A stretch of DNA of 64,000 nucleotides from Litomosoides sigmodontis (taxonomy: Eukaryota; Nematoda; Chromadorea; Rhabditida; Onchocercidae), in contig OY718808.1 in the NCBI GenBank assembly GCA_963070105.1, positions 6,797,738-6,861,737 of the forward strand, read 5' to 3'. Below are positions 63,198 to 64,000 of the stretch, in pieces. The notes under the pieces are model-generated. The model worked only from the letters and a program-made list of their open reading frames with translations. It had not been told where the DNA came from and ran no database searches. A program made the translations under genes and the position numbers. Positions within the stretch are counted from its first letter, which is position 1. Each line of letters starts with the position of its first letter.

Positions 63198-64000
63198 TCA
63201 GATATCATTTTCGAAATGTTTCGCATAAACAGGATCCTTTTTCATATCCTCAATAACTGCACTTACGTCACCTTTCAGATCCGCTGCAAGTTTGGTCAAC
63301 CAACCATTACAGTTATCGAAACCCATCGCTTCCAGCTGTACCACACAAAGTGCAACCTGCTCATCTGCAATTTTACTTATTTTCAGCATGAAAAATTGCG
63401 CATAATGTTAATTTCAAAACATGTCTTAAAACTCCGCTGGGTGAATTATATTTATGAGTTACCTCTCTAATCATCATTATTATAAATGAATGAAAAAAGT
63501 AACCGGGGTAAATGAAATGACAGTGTGGATTGTGTGGTCCAGGTTTCGGAACTATAAACGGGGTACCAGCTATACATTTTCCACCATCAATAGGATACAG
63601 TGGTGCACCTGAAAACATAACTATTTCTCGTATCTAAGCAAATGTAAAAAACCTACATGTTGCCATCATATGCCAGTAAGTAAAGTGAGAATATGAAGGG
63701 ATCCATATATTTCAGAACGACTTGTTGATGGTTTCCACATTTCTACGGAAATAAATGATATTGAATTAATAAATGATACTGAATTCTGAACTAAATATAT
63801 AAGAGTGATAAATGAGAATAAATACCTGACTGACATTTGCTACCTGGATTACCGATATCCATCATTGTCCATTCATCAGAAATATCATCGCCGGAACTGA
63901 CAAGATCAAGCGTTGGTTCTTTCGAATTTTGCACCACTTTTTCAATCTCCTTACTTTCCGAGATATGCATCTTCTTCATCGGCACGTCCAATTCGTCCAA
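63198..64000 (-). CDS. sqst-1: SQST-1 / p62 (sequestosome), C-terminal part; 5' end outside window
   Basis: Selective-autophagy receptor that links ubiquitinated cargo to ATG8. Three exons are sure: 63844 to beyond 64000, 63504-63608 and 63198-63364. The first carries an acidic stretch SSGDDISDEWTMMDI, which matches the LIR of human p62 (acidic residues then WTHL). The last is a UBA domain: EQVALCVVQLEAMGFDNCNGWLTKLAADLKGD, with the p62-type GWLTKL. The PB1 and ZZ domains must lie to the right of the window. A 21-base micro-exon near 63725-63745 (between TTTCCGTAG and GTCGTT) would fit the phase, but skipping it fits as well. Confidence 0.85.

Noticed and set aside
1..64000. CRISPR arrays, tRNA or rRNA genes, transposase genes, bacterial (Wolbachia-like) inserts
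   Set aside because: None was recognised by eye: no regularly spaced repeats, no clear tRNA box pairs, no intronless bacterial-type frames. A covariance-model search would be needed to exclude small RNAs.

Overview
The window looks like nuclear genomic DNA of a parasitic nematode, most likely a filarial or related spirurid worm. This is an inference from gene content and structure: AT-rich sequence, short introns with TTTCAG-type acceptors, acceptors placed directly before start codons (a sign of spliced-leader trans-splicing), an UNC-112-type kindlin, a tandem-repeat galectin and a p62/SQST-1 C-terminus. There is no sign of a bacterial insertion, CRISPR array, rRNA or transposase.

Layout, left to right: low-complexity, gene-free DNA (1-2195); an inactive rhomboid (iRhom), minus, 20 exons (2196-11327); mitochondrial EF-G2/ribosome-releasing factor GFM2, plus (about 12273-16932); a gene-free block with a long imperfect hairpin (19782-19871); an unrecognised secreted cysteine-rich protein, plus (21089-25873); CDK5RAP3/C53, minus (27898-31010); a short-chain dehydrogenase locus, plus, with a duplicated 3' half (34977-40016); a NUDT14-like Nudix hydrolase, plus (40491-41857); kindlin/unc-112, minus (42666-48037); a CA microsatellite; a tandem-repeat galectin, minus (50123-52956); mrps-11, plus (53397-54766); TMEM258, minus (57483-57982); a SERINC protein, minus (58631-62033); and the 3' end of sqst-1/p62, minus, running off the right edge (63198-64000). 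Exon boundaries were read by hand from splice signals, reading phase and protein similarity remembered from the families; they are models, not transcript evidence.

The genes do not form one pathway. Two mitochondrial translation factors (GFM2, mrps-11), two autophagy-linked ATG8/UFM1 or ubiquitin adaptors (C53, p62), and several ER or membrane proteins (iRhom, TMEM258, SERINC) lie among unrelated neighbours. The most unusual points are: (1) the dehydrogenase locus, where three 5' exons are followed by two phase-compatible sets of three 3' exons, one set with the catalytic Tyr replaced by Phe and the other with it intact, suggesting a mutually exclusive enzyme/pseudoenzyme switch or a decayed tandem duplication; (2) four introns that appear to start with GC rather than GT; (3) a galectin whose second carbohydrate domain has lost its HxNPR signature; (4) C53 UFM1-binding motifs with Phe in place of Trp; and (5) the 19.8 kb hairpin.
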